Below the pieces are notes generated by a model. That model saw nothing but the letters and a program-made list of their open reading frames with translations. It made no database searches and was not told where the DNA came from. Positions 1-8,629 of a stretch of DNA of 57,255 nucleotides are shown piece after piece. The position numbers and the translations under genes were made by a program. The stretch spans positions 1 through 57,255 of the forward strand of contig JAUHYZ010000013.1 of NCBI GenBank assembly GCA_030426245.1. Direction: 5' to 3'. The first letter of the stretch is position 1, and each line of letters starts with the position of its first letter. Origin of the DNA: Alphaproteobacteria bacterium. GTDB taxonomy: Bacteria; Pseudomonadota; Alphaproteobacteria; Sphingomonadales; Sphingomonadaceae.

Positions 1-52
1 CCTGCGGGTCGAGCACACCTGGCTTGAGGCTGACATGGATTTGTACCTTCAT
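1..52 (-). CDS. purS: PurS, phosphoribosylformylglycinamidine synthase small subunit (5' end only)
   Basis: The last visible minus-strand gene enters from the window's left edge. Only 17 codons are present. They read MKVQIHVSLKPGVLDPQ, which matches the conserved N-terminus of PurS. PurS is the small subunit that, with PurL and PurQ, converts FGAR to FGAM in purine synthesis in the cytoplasm. An AAAGG ribosome-binding sequence lies about 8 bases upstream of the ATG. purC lies upstream on the same strand, as in many alphaproteobacteria, but two unrelated genes sit between them here. The call rests on a short stretch, so it is good but not certain. Confidence 0.75.
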   Translation of the reverse strand, partial: MKVQIHVSLKPGVLDPQ

Positions 53-134
53 CGGCTGGCCTTTGAGTGTCGGAAAATGGACTCGCGGGCGCAGCCTATG
101 CAACCGGTCGCAGTGTTGCGCAAGGATACTGGGC

Positions 135-3044
135 TCATTCGTCCCCGGCAGGCTCCATTTGGGGCGACGGTGGCTCTGGCAGCGCCAGGACTTCCAGACG
201 TTCCGCCGGGTCGAGATACAGCTGCGCCTCGGTCTGAAGGTCCTGAGCCGTCAGGCTATCCAATGTGGCGCGCGCCTTCAGATAGCGATCGATCCTGTCG
301 GCTTCGCTTTGCGCTCGGTCGACCAGTGTCATCCATCCCTTGTTGGTCTTGAGCATGTTCTCCAGCTGCTCTTCCATCGGGCGGCGCGCGCGCAGCAGGG
401 TATCTTCATCCACAGGCTTGCTGCGCAAACTCTCTATCGTTTCGATGATCGCGGTGCGCGCGGCGTCGACATCCTCTGTGTCGAGCGCAGCGGAGACCGT
501 GAAGGTTCCATAGTCTTCGTAATCGCGCGACTGACTGGCGCTGGCCCCGGGCGAGTAGGTTTGCCCGAGCTCTTCGCGCAAAGAGTCGGTGAGTTCGATC
601 CGGACGACGCGTTCAAGCAACTCCAGCTTCATCGTCTCGGTGGGGTCCGCGTCGTCGCGGGTTGGCCATATCATCTGAAGTAGCGCCTGGTCCTGATTGC
701 CCGAATGCCGAATCAGGCGCTCGCTGCGATCCTGCGTGAAGCTACGCTCGCGTGCTTCGTCGTAGGGCCGAAAATCGGGTTCTCGAGGAGGCAGGGCGCC
801 AAGCGACTCTGCGACCATCGCAATCGCTTTCTCTTCTTCGAAATCCCCGACGAGCGCGAGTTCCAATGCTCCGTGCGAGAGGCGGTTGCCTATATCGTGC
901 TGCAACTTTTCGAAACTCAGCGCCTGATAGTCTTCCATCGGCTGCAGCGTGAAGCGTGGGTCGCCATCTGAAACAATCCCGCCCAGCGCGTTGCTGACTG
1001 CCGAATTGGGGGTTGCATCCTTGCGGGCGAAGAAATTCGCTACGCTTCTGCGATATTGTTCCTCGCCCTGTGGACGGTATCCCGGATCGCTGATGGCGGC
1101 AGCCAGCAGATCCAGTTGCAGCTCTAGATCGCGCGGTGTGGTCGTGCCGCTCATTTCGAAAGTGTCGCCGCGCGACCTGATGGAATAGCTCACACTGCGT
1201 CCGGCCAGCATGGTCTGCAACTCATCATAGCTGTGCTTGCCGAGGCCGCCTCTCGGCAACAGAGAGACCATTGCTGTGGCTAGCGGATTTTCCGCCGTGT
1301 CGAGCATTTCGCCGCCGTCAATGTTGAGTTCGAAGCTTACCCGGTCCTGCTGAAGTTCCGTGGGTTTGAGATTGAGGCGCAGGCCGTTCTCGAAGCGCAG
1401 TTCGCGAATGCCCAATTCGGGATGGACTTCGTCTTGTACGATCAATCCCGGCGCCCCGAAATCGGTGTAGGCAAAGTCGATGCCCGAGAAGAGCTCACCG
1501 CGCTCGACCGGAGCTGCCATCGCTGCATCCAGCGCTGAGCGGAGCGCCTGTTTCCCGCCTTCAGGTGCGGTTCTTCCTTCGAAGCGGAGCAAAGGGTCTT
1601 CCAGTGGCAGAGCTTCCTGTAGCAGCGCATCCATCACCGCCTGGGGCGTAATTTCGTCGGCATAGCTTTCAAAGCGCTCCAGCCCGCTTTGCGGAGTGGT
1701 GGGAATCTGCTCTTCCTCCACCAGGGCGATCGCAGCAGCCGTGAGCGCGGAATTGCTGCGCGTTTCGGCGCCGGCGACATTGTTTTCCAGACCGGTGCGA
1801 ATGATGGCGAGCTGTTCATCCACTTCCGCCTGCGAAAAACCGTAGGCCATGGCGCGGCGATATTCCGCGACTGCGGCTGACAGCCCGTTCTTCCATTCGC
1901 CGTCGCCGGCATCGATCATCAGATTGGTGGTCCGTCCCGCCTCGAACACGTCGCTGGTGCCCAGGCCCGCGCCGCGGAAGGGCGGCGCATCCCCATTTGC
2001 CATGCGCTGGAAACGGCGGTTGACGATGCCGTAGCCGATCCTGCGGAGCAGGTTGATGCGGCGGTTCTCGGCAGTGTCCAGTTCGTCCAGCCACGGCCCG
2101 TTTCGCGATAGCGTAATCCGCTCGGAAAGTGCGGGGTCGACATAGATGGACGTCTCACCGGAATGTGCCGGATCGATCGGTCCTGCATTCGGTGAAGGAG
2201 GAGTCGGCGCGGGAGCCCAATCGGTGAAATATTCGCGGACTTTCTCTTCGACCAGGTCGGGATCGAAGTCGCCAATGACGATCACAGTAGAATTGCCGGG
2301 CGTGTAGAGCCGCTCGTAGAGGGCCTTTAGATTTTCGGAGTTTGCTGCATTGAGCGTTTCGGTGGTTCCGATAGGTAGGCGATCAACGAGATGCGCTGAG
2401 GGGTAGGAAAAGGCGAGGCTGTCAATGAGGTTGCGCAGCGCATAGGTATCGCGAACGCGCTTCTCGGAGAGGATTACGCCCTTTTCACGCTCAACCGCTT
2501 CGGGGGCAAAGGTCAGTTCGCTGGCCGTCTCGCGCATCAGCATCATGGCTGTGTCGAGAAGGTCAGGATCGTTGCGCGGAAGATTGAGCTTGTAGATCGT
2601 GGAATTGAAACTGGTCGAGGCATTCGTGTCCGCGCCGAACGCCAGGCCTTCGCGCTCAAGCAGCTTCACCATTTCTCCCTCTGGCACTTTCTTCGAGCCG
2701 TTGAATGCCATGTGCTCGATGAAATGCGCATAGCCGAGTTCGTCATCTCGTTCGGAGAGCGAGCCGGCATCGACATACAGCCGAACTTCGCCCTGGCCAG
2801 GAGGCGTCGCGTTCTGGCGGATGATGTAGCGCATCCCGTTTTCCAGCTGGCCGAAGCGAAATGCTGGATCGACCTGCAAATCGCTTTCCTCGAACGCCCA
2901 GGCTGGCTGGCCCTCAGCTTCTTCGCCTGCGCCTTGTGCGGAGGACTGCGCCTGTGCGGGCGCGGCGATCGCTACCGGTGCAAGCAAGAACGCTGGCAAG
3001 ACAGCGATGAGGCGGGTGAGTGGCGAGTGAAGAATACGCAACAT
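135..3044 (-). CDS. M16 family zinc metallopeptidase, exported
   Basis: This is a 969-residue peptidase with two M16 (pitrilysin/insulinase-like) halves. The inverted zinc motif HFIEH is at residues 107-111. The expected downstream helix with Glu residues follows, so the N-terminal half is the catalytic one and the C-terminal half is the inactive partner. The chosen ATG opens a clear signal peptide: a positive start MLRILHSPLTR, a hydrophobic core, and AQAQ at the cleavage region. It therefore probably acts in the periplasm on peptides or small proteins. An in-frame ATG at 3134 with a weak GGGA site would add 30 residues that do not look like a signal sequence. The gene sits between purC and purS without obvious purine function. 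The substrate is unknown. Confidence 0.9.
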   Translation of the reverse strand: MLRILHSPLTRLIAVLPAFLLAPVAIAAPAQAQSSAQGAGEEAEGQPAWAFEESDLQVDPAFRFGQLENGMRYIIRQNATPPGQGEVRLYVDAGSLSERDDELGYAHFIEHMAFNGSKKVPEGEMVKLLEREGLAFGADTNASTSFNSTIYKLNLPRNDPDLLDTAMMLMRETASELTFAPEAVEREKGVILSEKRVRDTYALRNLIDSLAFSYPSAHLVDRLPIGTTETLNAANSENLKALYERLYTPGNSTVIVIGDFDPDLVEEKVREYFTDWAPAPTPPSPNAGPIDPAHSGETSIYVDPALSERITLSRNGPWLDELDTAENRRINLLRRIGYGIVNRRFQRMANGDAPPFRGAGLGTSDVFEAGRTTNLMIDAGDGEWKNGLSAAVAEYRRAMAYGFSQAEVDEQLAIIRTGLENNVAGAETRSNSALTAAAIALVEEEQIPTTPQSGLERFESYADEITPQAVMDALLQEALPLEDPLLRFEGRTAPEGGKQALRSALDAAMAAPVERGELFSGIDFAYTDFGAPGLIVQDEVHPELGIRELRFENGLRLNLKPTELQQDRVSFELNIDGGEMLDTAENPLATAMVSLLPRGGLGKHSYDELQTMLAGRSVSYSIRSRGDTFEMSGTTTPRDLELQLDLLAAAISDPGYRPQGEEQYRRSVANFFARKDATPNSAVSNALGGIVSDGDPRFTLQPMEDYQALSFEKLQHDIGNRLSHGALELALVGDFEEEKAIAMVAESLGALPPREPDFRPYDEARERSFTQDRSERLIRHSGNQDQALLQMIWPTRDDADPTETMKLELLERVVRIELTDSLREELGQTYSPGASASQSRDYEDYGTFTVSAALDTEDVDAARTAIIETIESLRSKPVDEDTLLRARRPMEEQLENMLKTNKGWMTLVDRAQSEADRIDRYLKARATLDSLTAQDLQTEAQLYLDPAERLEVLALPEPPSPQMEPAGDE

Positions 3045-3257
3045 GGGCGTGGGAATGGCGGCAAAAACCTGAACGGGCAATGGCTGTGCTTCGAGTTTTG
3101 CAGAGCTGCCTGCAGGTATATGGCGGAAGGACATCTTGTCCCGCGCACAATCTGATGTAATGTCAATTTAATTAACGTGTGAACTTAAGGCCACGTCCGT
3201 TTTATGGTTCGCCGGAATGGAGAGGCGCGGCAGTGAGAGAGTGTGGGGAGGAAATTC

Positions 3258-4220
3258 ATGTTCAGTCGTCGTTCGCTGCTGAAAGGATCCCTGGCTGGCG
3301 CTGCATTGCAGGCTTTGCCTTTGAGGGCTCAAGCCCGGAATTTGATTGCGCCTTTTCCGATCTTCGATTCACATGCGCATTTCCACACGATCGATCCGGA
3401 AAACTATCCGCTCAAGAGTGACATTCTTGAAAGGACGGTCGATCTCGTCAGGGGAAATCCGGCGACTTCGCAAAAAGTTCTGCAATTCTGGGACGATGCG
3501 GGGATCATGCTGGGAACCGGCGTTCAGTATTTTTCCGCGTTCGGGACGGATAACAGGTATTTGCTCGATGCAAGCGCCGCCAATCCCGCACGCGTTCTGC
3601 CGGTGGTTATCCATTCACCGACGGATCCTGCAACGCCCGGCAAGCTGCGCGAGCTTGCGCGGAGCAGTGACATTGCGGGCGTGCGATTCACCGGTCTCGA
3701 TGAAAATGGCGAGCATGCTTGTCTGACCGAAGCGGCTATTCCGTCATGGGAGGCGATCGACGAGATGGGTATTGTGGCCGTGCTGATGCTGTTTGGCGGT
3801 GATGCGAATGCGGCCATGGGCAAGGTTCGCAAATTCGCCACGCGCTTTCCCAATGTGAAGATCGTGCTCGATCATTGCGGCTTCCCGGCCCCCGCAGCTT
3901 TTCCGGAGACTTTCGGTTTCACAACGCAGCATCATTCGCTCTCCGGGCATGAGAACGTCCATTTCAAGTTCACCAGCTATCTGATGTTCCTGTCGCTCGA
4001 CCCGGCTGGAATCGATCTCACGGGTTTCATGGATTACGCCGCCGACCTTTATGGGGCGCAGCAGATGCTGTGGGGATCGGACTTCGGCAACCTGCAAGAG
4101 GATCATTTCGCGTATCTGCAGCGGGCGCTCGATGCCACGGCGCAGATGCCCTATGAAGCACGCAAGGCGATTTTCTTCGATACGGCCTATAAGCTGTTCG
4201 TTCCGGGCGGGGCGCGATAG
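3258..4220 (+). CDS. Tat-exported amidohydrolase-2 family metal-dependent hydrolase
   Basis: This 320-residue protein starts at the ATG preceded by a strong GGGGAGGA site seven bases upstream. That start gives MFSRRSLLKG, a twin-arginine export signal. A TIM-barrel amidohydrolase of the amidohydrolase-2 class follows. The HxH metal motif is in DSHAHFH near residue 38. HCGF near residue 205 and WGSDFG near residue 270 supply later ligands and the catalytic Asp. It likely acts on a small ester, amide or carboxylate in the periplasm; the substrate cannot be read from sequence. It runs divergently from the M16 peptidase and converges on purC with a gap of 16 bases. Confidence 0.85.
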   Translation: MFSRRSLLKGSLAGAALQALPLRAQARNLIAPFPIFDSHAHFHTIDPENYPLKSDILERTVDLVRGNPATSQKVLQFWDDAGIMLGTGVQYFSAFGTDNRYLLDASAANPARVLPVVIHSPTDPATPGKLRELARSSDIAGVRFTGLDENGEHACLTEAAIPSWEAIDEMGIVAVLMLFGGDANAAMGKVRKFATRFPNVKIVLDHCGFPAPAAFPETFGFTTQHHSLSGHENVHFKFTSYLMFLSLDPAGIDLTGFMDYAADLYGAQQMLWGSDFGNLQEDHFAYLQRALDATAQMPYEARKAIFFDTAYKLFVPGGAR

Positions 4221-4236
4221 GGCCAGCAGTCGGCAG

Positions 4237-5037
4237 TTATTTCTTAGGCTTCTCCGACTTGCCGCGCAGCTTGCGATGCGCGGTCAGGTCCAGCACCTCT
4301 CCGGGTGTGCCGTCATCCTGCAGTAAGCCGAGCCGCTTGGCGACTTCCTGATACGCTTCTTCTTCACCGCCGAGATCGCGCCGGAAGCGGTCCTTGTCCA
4401 GTTTCTCTCCGGTTGCCATGTCCCACAACCTGCACCCGTCGGGGCTGATCTCGTCGGCCAGGATAACCCTGCTGAAATCGCCGTCCCAGATACGCCCGAA
4501 CTCGATCTTGAAATCGACCAGGCGGATGTTGATGGCAGCGAACATGCCGGCCATGAAATCGTTCACACGGATCGCCATGGCGGAGATGTCCTGCATCTCT
4601 TCATTCGTTGCCCAACCGAAACAGGCAATGTGTTCTTCCGTGACCAGAGGATCGTGCAGCGCGTCGTCCTTCAGGCAATATTCGATCAGCGTATGGGGCA
4701 GGGGCTCGCCTTCTTCCAGGCCAAGACGCTTGCAGATAGAGCCTGCTGCGACGTTGCGCACGATCACTTCAAGCGGGATGATTTCCACCTGACGGACGAG
4801 TTGTTCGCGCATGTTCAGCCGGCGGATGAAATGTGTTGGGATGCCGATATGGGTCAGGCGCGTGAAAACATGCTCGGAAATGCGATTGTTGATCACTCCC
4901 TTGCCGTTGATCGTGCCCCGCTTGGTCGCGTCGAAAGCCGTAGCATCGTCTTTGAAATACTGGATCAAAGTGCCCGGTTCGGGGCCTTCGTAAAGGATCT
5001 TGGCCTTACCTTCGTAGATCTGGCGGCGACGTGTCAT
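4237..5037 (-). CDS. purC: SAICAR synthetase (phosphoribosylaminoimidazole-succinocarboxamide synthase)
   Basis: PurC joins CAIR to aspartate with ATP in the eighth step of purine synthesis. The 266-residue product opens with [11 protein letters not shown], the family's nucleotide-binding strand. It carries the core segments [13 protein letters not shown] and [14 protein letters not shown], typical of bacterial PurC. Length is slightly above the usual 235-260 residues because of a C-terminal Lys-rich tail. AGGAA precedes the ATG at good spacing. In relatives purS and purQ commonly follow directly; here the M16 peptidase and an opposing amidohydrolase intervene. Confidence 0.96.
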   Translation of the reverse strand: MTRRRQIYEGKAKILYEGPEPGTLIQYFKDDATAFDATKRGTINGKGVINNRISEHVFTRLTHIGIPTHFIRRLNMREQLVRQVEIIPLEVIVRNVAAGSICKRLGLEEGEPLPHTLIEYCLKDDALHDPLVTEEHIACFGWATNEEMQDISAMAIRVNDFMAGMFAAINIRLVDFKIEFGRIWDGDFSRVILADEISPDGCRLWDMATGEKLDKDRFRRDLGGEEEAYQEVAKRLGLLQDDGTPGEVLDLTAHRKLRGKSEKPKK

Positions 5038-5309
5038 GGCATTCCTCGAACGGTAGAGGCCAAAGATACGGCAGGCCTCTGAAACAACTAGCCCCGGCGC
5101 TCGCGAGTCGGATTGACTTCACGGCCGGGGCGATTGCCATGGCCAATAAGGCAATTCGCCGCCGGGTGCAATTGGGCCTCATTTCGTCGCATTGCGGGCT
5201 CTCGCTGCCAGTTCAGGCTGGCATGTCTTCCACAATAGCCATGGGCACCTGATGAGCTGTGCGGCATCATCTGCTGTGCATTCAACGTGGGTCGCTTGGA
5301 GAACAGTGA

Positions 5310-5768
5310 ATGGAAACAAGCCGCCGGGAATTGATGGTCGCGGGTACCCTGTTGGGGGCTTTGGGAGTGACTGCGGCAAAGGGGGCGCCTGCCGCGCCGC
5401 CCGATGGCATGATGGAAGTCCTGCATGTCTATCCGGATGCAGAAGGCGTCTCTCATGCCAGGCGTGTGCGCGTCTTCGGGAACAAGGCGATTCCGGTGCA
5501 GTCGGTATCTGCGGGCAGTATCGGAGTGGGCGTCTCCCATTGGGGGAGCGCGCCCAACAAGCGCTTCAGCATCAACACGGCTGGCGAACTCGATGTCGAA
5601 CTGGGGGACGGCACGCGCCACCGCGTGGGCAAGGGCGATCTGGTGTTCATTGAAGACATTGTGGGAACAGGCCATCGAAGCCATTTTTTGACGCCGGTCG
5701 CCAATCTGTTTCTGATTGTGCCCGACGATTTCGACCTGCTCCAGTGGGCTGCCGCAGAAGAAACGTAG
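5310..5768 (+). CDS. Exported cupin-like protein, function unknown
   Basis: This 152-residue protein has GGAGAAC as its ribosome-binding site. The N-terminus METSRRELMVAGTLLGALG looks like a twin-arginine signal with an Ala-rich cleavage region. The rest alternates strands and glycine turns (a GELDVELGDGTRHRVGKGDLVFIED stretch near residues 91-115), which is the pattern of a small beta-barrel cupin. The HxH metal motif is not clear; His is present in GTGHRSHF. It may bind a metal or small ligand in the periplasm. No partner is evident, and its neighbours are a ketosteroid-isomerase-like gene and a GNAT gene on the same strand. Confidence 0.6.
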   Translation: METSRRELMVAGTLLGALGVTAAKGAPAAPPDGMMEVLHVYPDAEGVSHARRVRVFGNKAIPVQSVSAGSIGVGVSHWGSAPNKRFSINTAGELDVELGDGTRHRVGKGDLVFIEDIVGTGHRSHFLTPVANLFLIVPDDFDLLQWAAAEET

Positions 5769-5884
5769 TTCCTTTTTGCCGATTGCCATTGCGCGATATT
5801 CGTTTCACCCCACTTGCGAATTCGGGGCTTGACGAAAGCGGCCCGACCGCGGCTTGAGCGGCTGCCATCAAATCGGAGCAAGAC

Positions 5885-6295
5885 ATGACGCAAGGCACCA
5901 CGATCGAACTTCTTCAACGCTATTATGCCGCCTTCGATGCTGGCGATGCCGAGGGCATGCTGGCCTGTCTTTCGGACAATGTGGAGCATCACATAAACCA
6001 GAATGGCAGGCAGGAAGGCAAAGACGCCTTTCGCGCTTTCCTTGCGCATATGGATCGCTGCTATCGGGAGCGTCTGGAGGACGTCGTCATCATGGCAAAC
6101 GGCGACGGTTCGCGCGCCGCAGCGGAATTCGTCGTGCATGGCGAATATCTTGCGACCGACGAAGGCTTGCCGGAAGCAAATGGACAGACCTATGTTCTGC
6201 CCGCTGGCACGTTCTTCGAAGTATCGGACGAAAAGATCGATCGCGTGACGGTCTATTACAATCTTCAGGACTGGACGGCTCAGGTTTCCCAATGA
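5885..6295 (+). CDS. Ketosteroid isomerase-related / SnoaL-like (NTF2 fold) protein
   Basis: This 136-residue protein has a typical SnoaL/NTF2-like opening, LLQRYYAAFDAGDAEGMLACL, followed by DNVEHHINQ and the EGKDAFRAFL segment. NTF2-fold proteins form a cone-shaped pocket and serve as small-molecule isomerases, hydrolases or binding proteins. The His pair after DNVE resembles the ketosteroid-isomerase-related subgroup. GGAGCAAGAC precedes the ATG. Its stop overlaps the start of the next gene by four bases (ATGA), so the two are probably translationally coupled and may act in the same process. Confidence 0.8.
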   Translation: MTQGTTIELLQRYYAAFDAGDAEGMLACLSDNVEHHINQNGRQEGKDAFRAFLAHMDRCYRERLEDVVIMANGDGSRAAAEFVVHGEYLATDEGLPEANGQTYVLPAGTFFEVSDEKIDRVTVYYNLQDWTAQVSQ

Positions 6296-6879
6296 CGGTC
6301 AATGTGCGAACATTGTCGGGTGCCGACATCGCTGGCCATCTGAAGGATCTTGCCGCGCTGAGGCTCACGGTCTTTTCGGCCTATCCTTATCTCTATGACG
6401 GCGATGAGGAATACGAAGCGGAATACATCCGCGAATTCGCAGCCGCGCCCGATGCCGTGCTGGTGGCCGCTTTCGATGGGGAGCGCATCGTAGGCGCCGC
6501 TACTGCGTCACCGATGTGGGTGCAAAAGGAAGAATTCCGGGCACCTTTCGAAAAACGCGGAATCGATACGTCCAAGCTCTTCTATTTCGGCGAAAGCGTT
6601 CTCTTGCCGGAATATCGGGGGCAGGGGGTTGGTCACGCCTTCTTCGATCACCGGGAGGCCGCTGCGCGCAATGCGGGTGCCAATGCCGCGACCTTCGCCG
6701 CTGTCATCCGCCCGGACGATCATCCCGCCAAGCCTGCTGGATACAGCCCCCTGGATACGTTCTGGCGCAAGCGCGGCTACGAGCCGGTTGATGGACTGGA
6801 GACGCAGCTTGCCTGGAAGGAACGTGGGGAGGACGAAGAAAGCCTCAAGGCCATGCAATACTGGATGCGCCGGCTGTAA
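6292..6879 (+). CDS. GNAT family N-acetyltransferase
   Basis: This 195-residue protein begins at the ATG that overlaps the previous stop as ATGA. The acetyl-CoA loop is seen as LPEYRGQGVGHAFFD (Q/RxxGxG/A type) around residues 104-118, preceded by the beta-4 strand FGESVLL. C-terminal segments FWRKRGYEP and TQLAWK are typical of GNAT enzymes annotated near NTF2-like proteins in sphingomonads. It would transfer an acetyl group to an amine in the cytoplasm; the acceptor is unknown. The longer frame upstream of this ATG is read-through over the SnoaL gene and is not used. Confidence 0.85.
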   Translation: MTVNVRTLSGADIAGHLKDLAALRLTVFSAYPYLYDGDEEYEAEYIREFAAAPDAVLVAAFDGERIVGAATASPMWVQKEEFRAPFEKRGIDTSKLFYFGESVLLPEYRGQGVGHAFFDHREAAARNAGANAATFAAVIRPDDHPAKPAGYSPLDTFWRKRGYEPVDGLETQLAWKERGEDEESLKAMQYWMRRL

Positions 6880-6921
6880 TTTCTCAACTGGCGGCTGAAG
6901 CTTGGCCGTACTTTGCGTGTC

Positions 6922-8313
6922 TTATGCCGCTGCCAATGTTGCTTCCAAGGCAGCGAGCCTGCGGGCAGGCCTTGGATCGTCCTGTTTCTGAGCTTGTGCC
7001 TTCTTGTACGCCGCGATTGCTCTTCTGGGCATGTTCTGCTTCTCAAACGCCAGCCCCAAATTCCAGTGCAATCCGAATGGTCGGAACCCCAGCTTTGCAG
7101 CCTGTGTGAGTGCCTTGATCGCGCCAGGGTTTCTGTCTGTCATTCTTAGGAGGGTGCCCAGAAAGAACCATGCCATGGGATGTTTCCGATCTCTTGAAAG
7201 GCACATACGCAAGCACCGTTCGGCCAGTTTTAGCTTCTTCATGCGGAAGAGGGCTACGCCGAGAAGAAATGTCGCATGCGTGTCTATCCCGCGGTCTGCC
7301 TGACGTAACATATCTTCGGAGCGGCGGCGGGCCTCCTCCAACTCGCCTTTCTGGAGCAGGGCCCAGATTTCCTTATGAGCTGCCGTGGGCGGAGGAATCG
7401 GAATCTCCACTTGCCGCAGTTGCCCTTTGTTTTCGGCGTCGCAGAACTTTGCCACGAAGTCATAGGGTGGGGGCGTCATCAACTCATCAAGGTGGTCGAT
7501 GCAGAAGTCTTGGAAATACCCGGTAAATAGATCCCGGATCGTCTTGTGCATGCCCATTTCGTAGACTGCGGCAGTCTTCAAGGTGCGGTTGTGCAGAAAG
7601 TATCGCTCCAGTCCGATCACCATGAACTCTTCTTGTACCATGCGCAGCTGATCCGCGTGCGCAAGTTCTTCGAACAGGTCTATGTCGATCTTGGCTAGCG
7701 AAAGATCGTGTTTGCATTTCTTGTAGAGCGGCTGGCCTGGAGTGTGGGCGACGACTTCATGCAGGTCGTCATGAACGTAAAAACGGATATGGTCGGAAAG
7801 ATCGAAGAAATCCTCATTGCGGATCGACAACGAAAATCGTTGCCTATGCAGAGAAAAGCGCTCGATGATTTCCTGCTTGCGCGTGCGGTAGAAAGCCTCT
7901 TCTTCCGGTGAGAACTCTTTGACCGATGGCTTGAGTTCGAGCATGTCGCGTACGCCCTTTTCGTAGAAAACGGGTACGTTCAAATGAGAGCGCTTGAGGA
8001 TGTACAGCACTTCAAGCGGCGCTACGGCGACCTCGAACCCCATTACGGTTGCCTTGTCACGGCAAAGTGCTGGAAGCATCCGATTGGATTCGGTGTCTTC
8101 TACATCGATTTCGACTTTGGCCACGGGTTGGCCAGGTTGTAGCTGGAAGAGATAGACGTGGCCGTGGGCCAAGGTTTCCTTCTTGATGACCGCTGCGTGC
8201 TTCTTGCGAAAGCGATTTACGTCCTCCTCGGTCCCGACAAGGTCGATATCCTTCACCCTATCAAAAGGTCGGTGTCCATTTAGGGCCAAGGCATATGAGC
8301 CGATCAAGATCAT
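6922..8313 (-). CDS. Nucleotidyltransferase-like protein fused to C-terminal TPR repeats
   Basis: This 463-residue protein is of unusual architecture. The N-terminus MILIGSYALALNG followed by KDIDLVG gives the polymerase-beta-type nucleotidyltransferase signature: a GS motif, then DxD about 14 residues later. A middle domain of about 250 residues contains FYVHDDLHEVVAH and VIGLERYFL. From memory this resembles an uncharacterised nucleotidyltransferase-associated family found in phages and large DNA viruses (DUF7275-like), but I cannot verify that. Residues about 310-460 form several TPR-like helix pairs (ATFLLGVALFRMKK, PMAWFFLGTLLR, LHWNLGLAFEKQ). The start is taken at the ATG before ILIGS, with GGAGG about 12 bases upstream; a longer frame to 8358 is less likely. 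Base composition is visibly lower in GC than its neighbours, suggesting transfer. Function unknown. Confidence 0.75.
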   Translation of the reverse strand: MILIGSYALALNGHRPFDRVKDIDLVGTEEDVNRFRKKHAAVIKKETLAHGHVYLFQLQPGQPVAKVEIDVEDTESNRMLPALCRDKATVMGFEVAVAPLEVLYILKRSHLNVPVFYEKGVRDMLELKPSVKEFSPEEEAFYRTRKQEIIERFSLHRQRFSLSIRNEDFFDLSDHIRFYVHDDLHEVVAHTPGQPLYKKCKHDLSLAKIDIDLFEELAHADQLRMVQEEFMVIGLERYFLHNRTLKTAAVYEMGMHKTIRDLFTGYFQDFCIDHLDELMTPPPYDFVAKFCDAENKGQLRQVEIPIPPPTAAHKEIWALLQKGELEEARRRSEDMLRQADRGIDTHATFLLGVALFRMKKLKLAERCLRMCLSRDRKHPMAWFFLGTLLRMTDRNPGAIKALTQAAKLGFRPFGLHWNLGLAFEKQNMPRRAIAAYKKAQAQKQDDPRPARRLAALEATLAAA

Positions 8314-8629
8314 CCCTATCCGTTCCCTCCATTTCGGGCATGCGGCGTCGGGTCTCACCTCAGTGAGTAAGAGGATTTCAGGCGCCCAACTCGCAAATCC
8401 TATGTAGTATTACTTAGCCGAATTGCCGGAAACGTGAAGGGCAGAGCGTGGAAAGTTCACCGATTTTGCCCTCCGCGCAGCCCACGGTCTGCTTGGTGGC
8501 GGACGGCCCATGTCGGACAGACTGCGCCGCAAAATTGTGCTTGCCGTAGCGTCAATTGACACTTCTGCGTCCGATCTTCAGAGGGGCGGCGAAAAGTTGT
8601 GCGCTGCAGCGGCGCGAAGGAGAACATAA
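8314..8629. other. 316-bp intergenic region with a perfect palindrome
   Basis: This is the divergent spacer between the nucleotidyltransferase-TPR gene and the TonB-dependent receptor. It must hold promoters for both. The only distinct element I see is the perfect 10-bp palindrome GTCAATTGAC at 8551-8560. Its right half forms a TTGACA hexamer on the plus strand, but no convincing -10 box follows. The frames that cross this region lack coding character. Confidence 0.4.

Noticed and set aside
24..683. Long plus-strand frame over the 3' part of the M16 peptidase gene
   Set aside because: It is antisense to a clear protease gene, has no family features and no ribosome site.
3135..3257. TTGACA hexamer on the minus strand upstream of the M16 peptidase as a mapped promoter
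   Set aside because: The downstream -10 region is unconvincing at normal spacing, and the start codon itself is uncertain.
8551..8561. Sigma-70 promoter for the first TonB-dependent receptor at TTGACA
   Set aside because: No acceptable -10 hexamer occurs 15-19 bases downstream, so I note only the palindrome.
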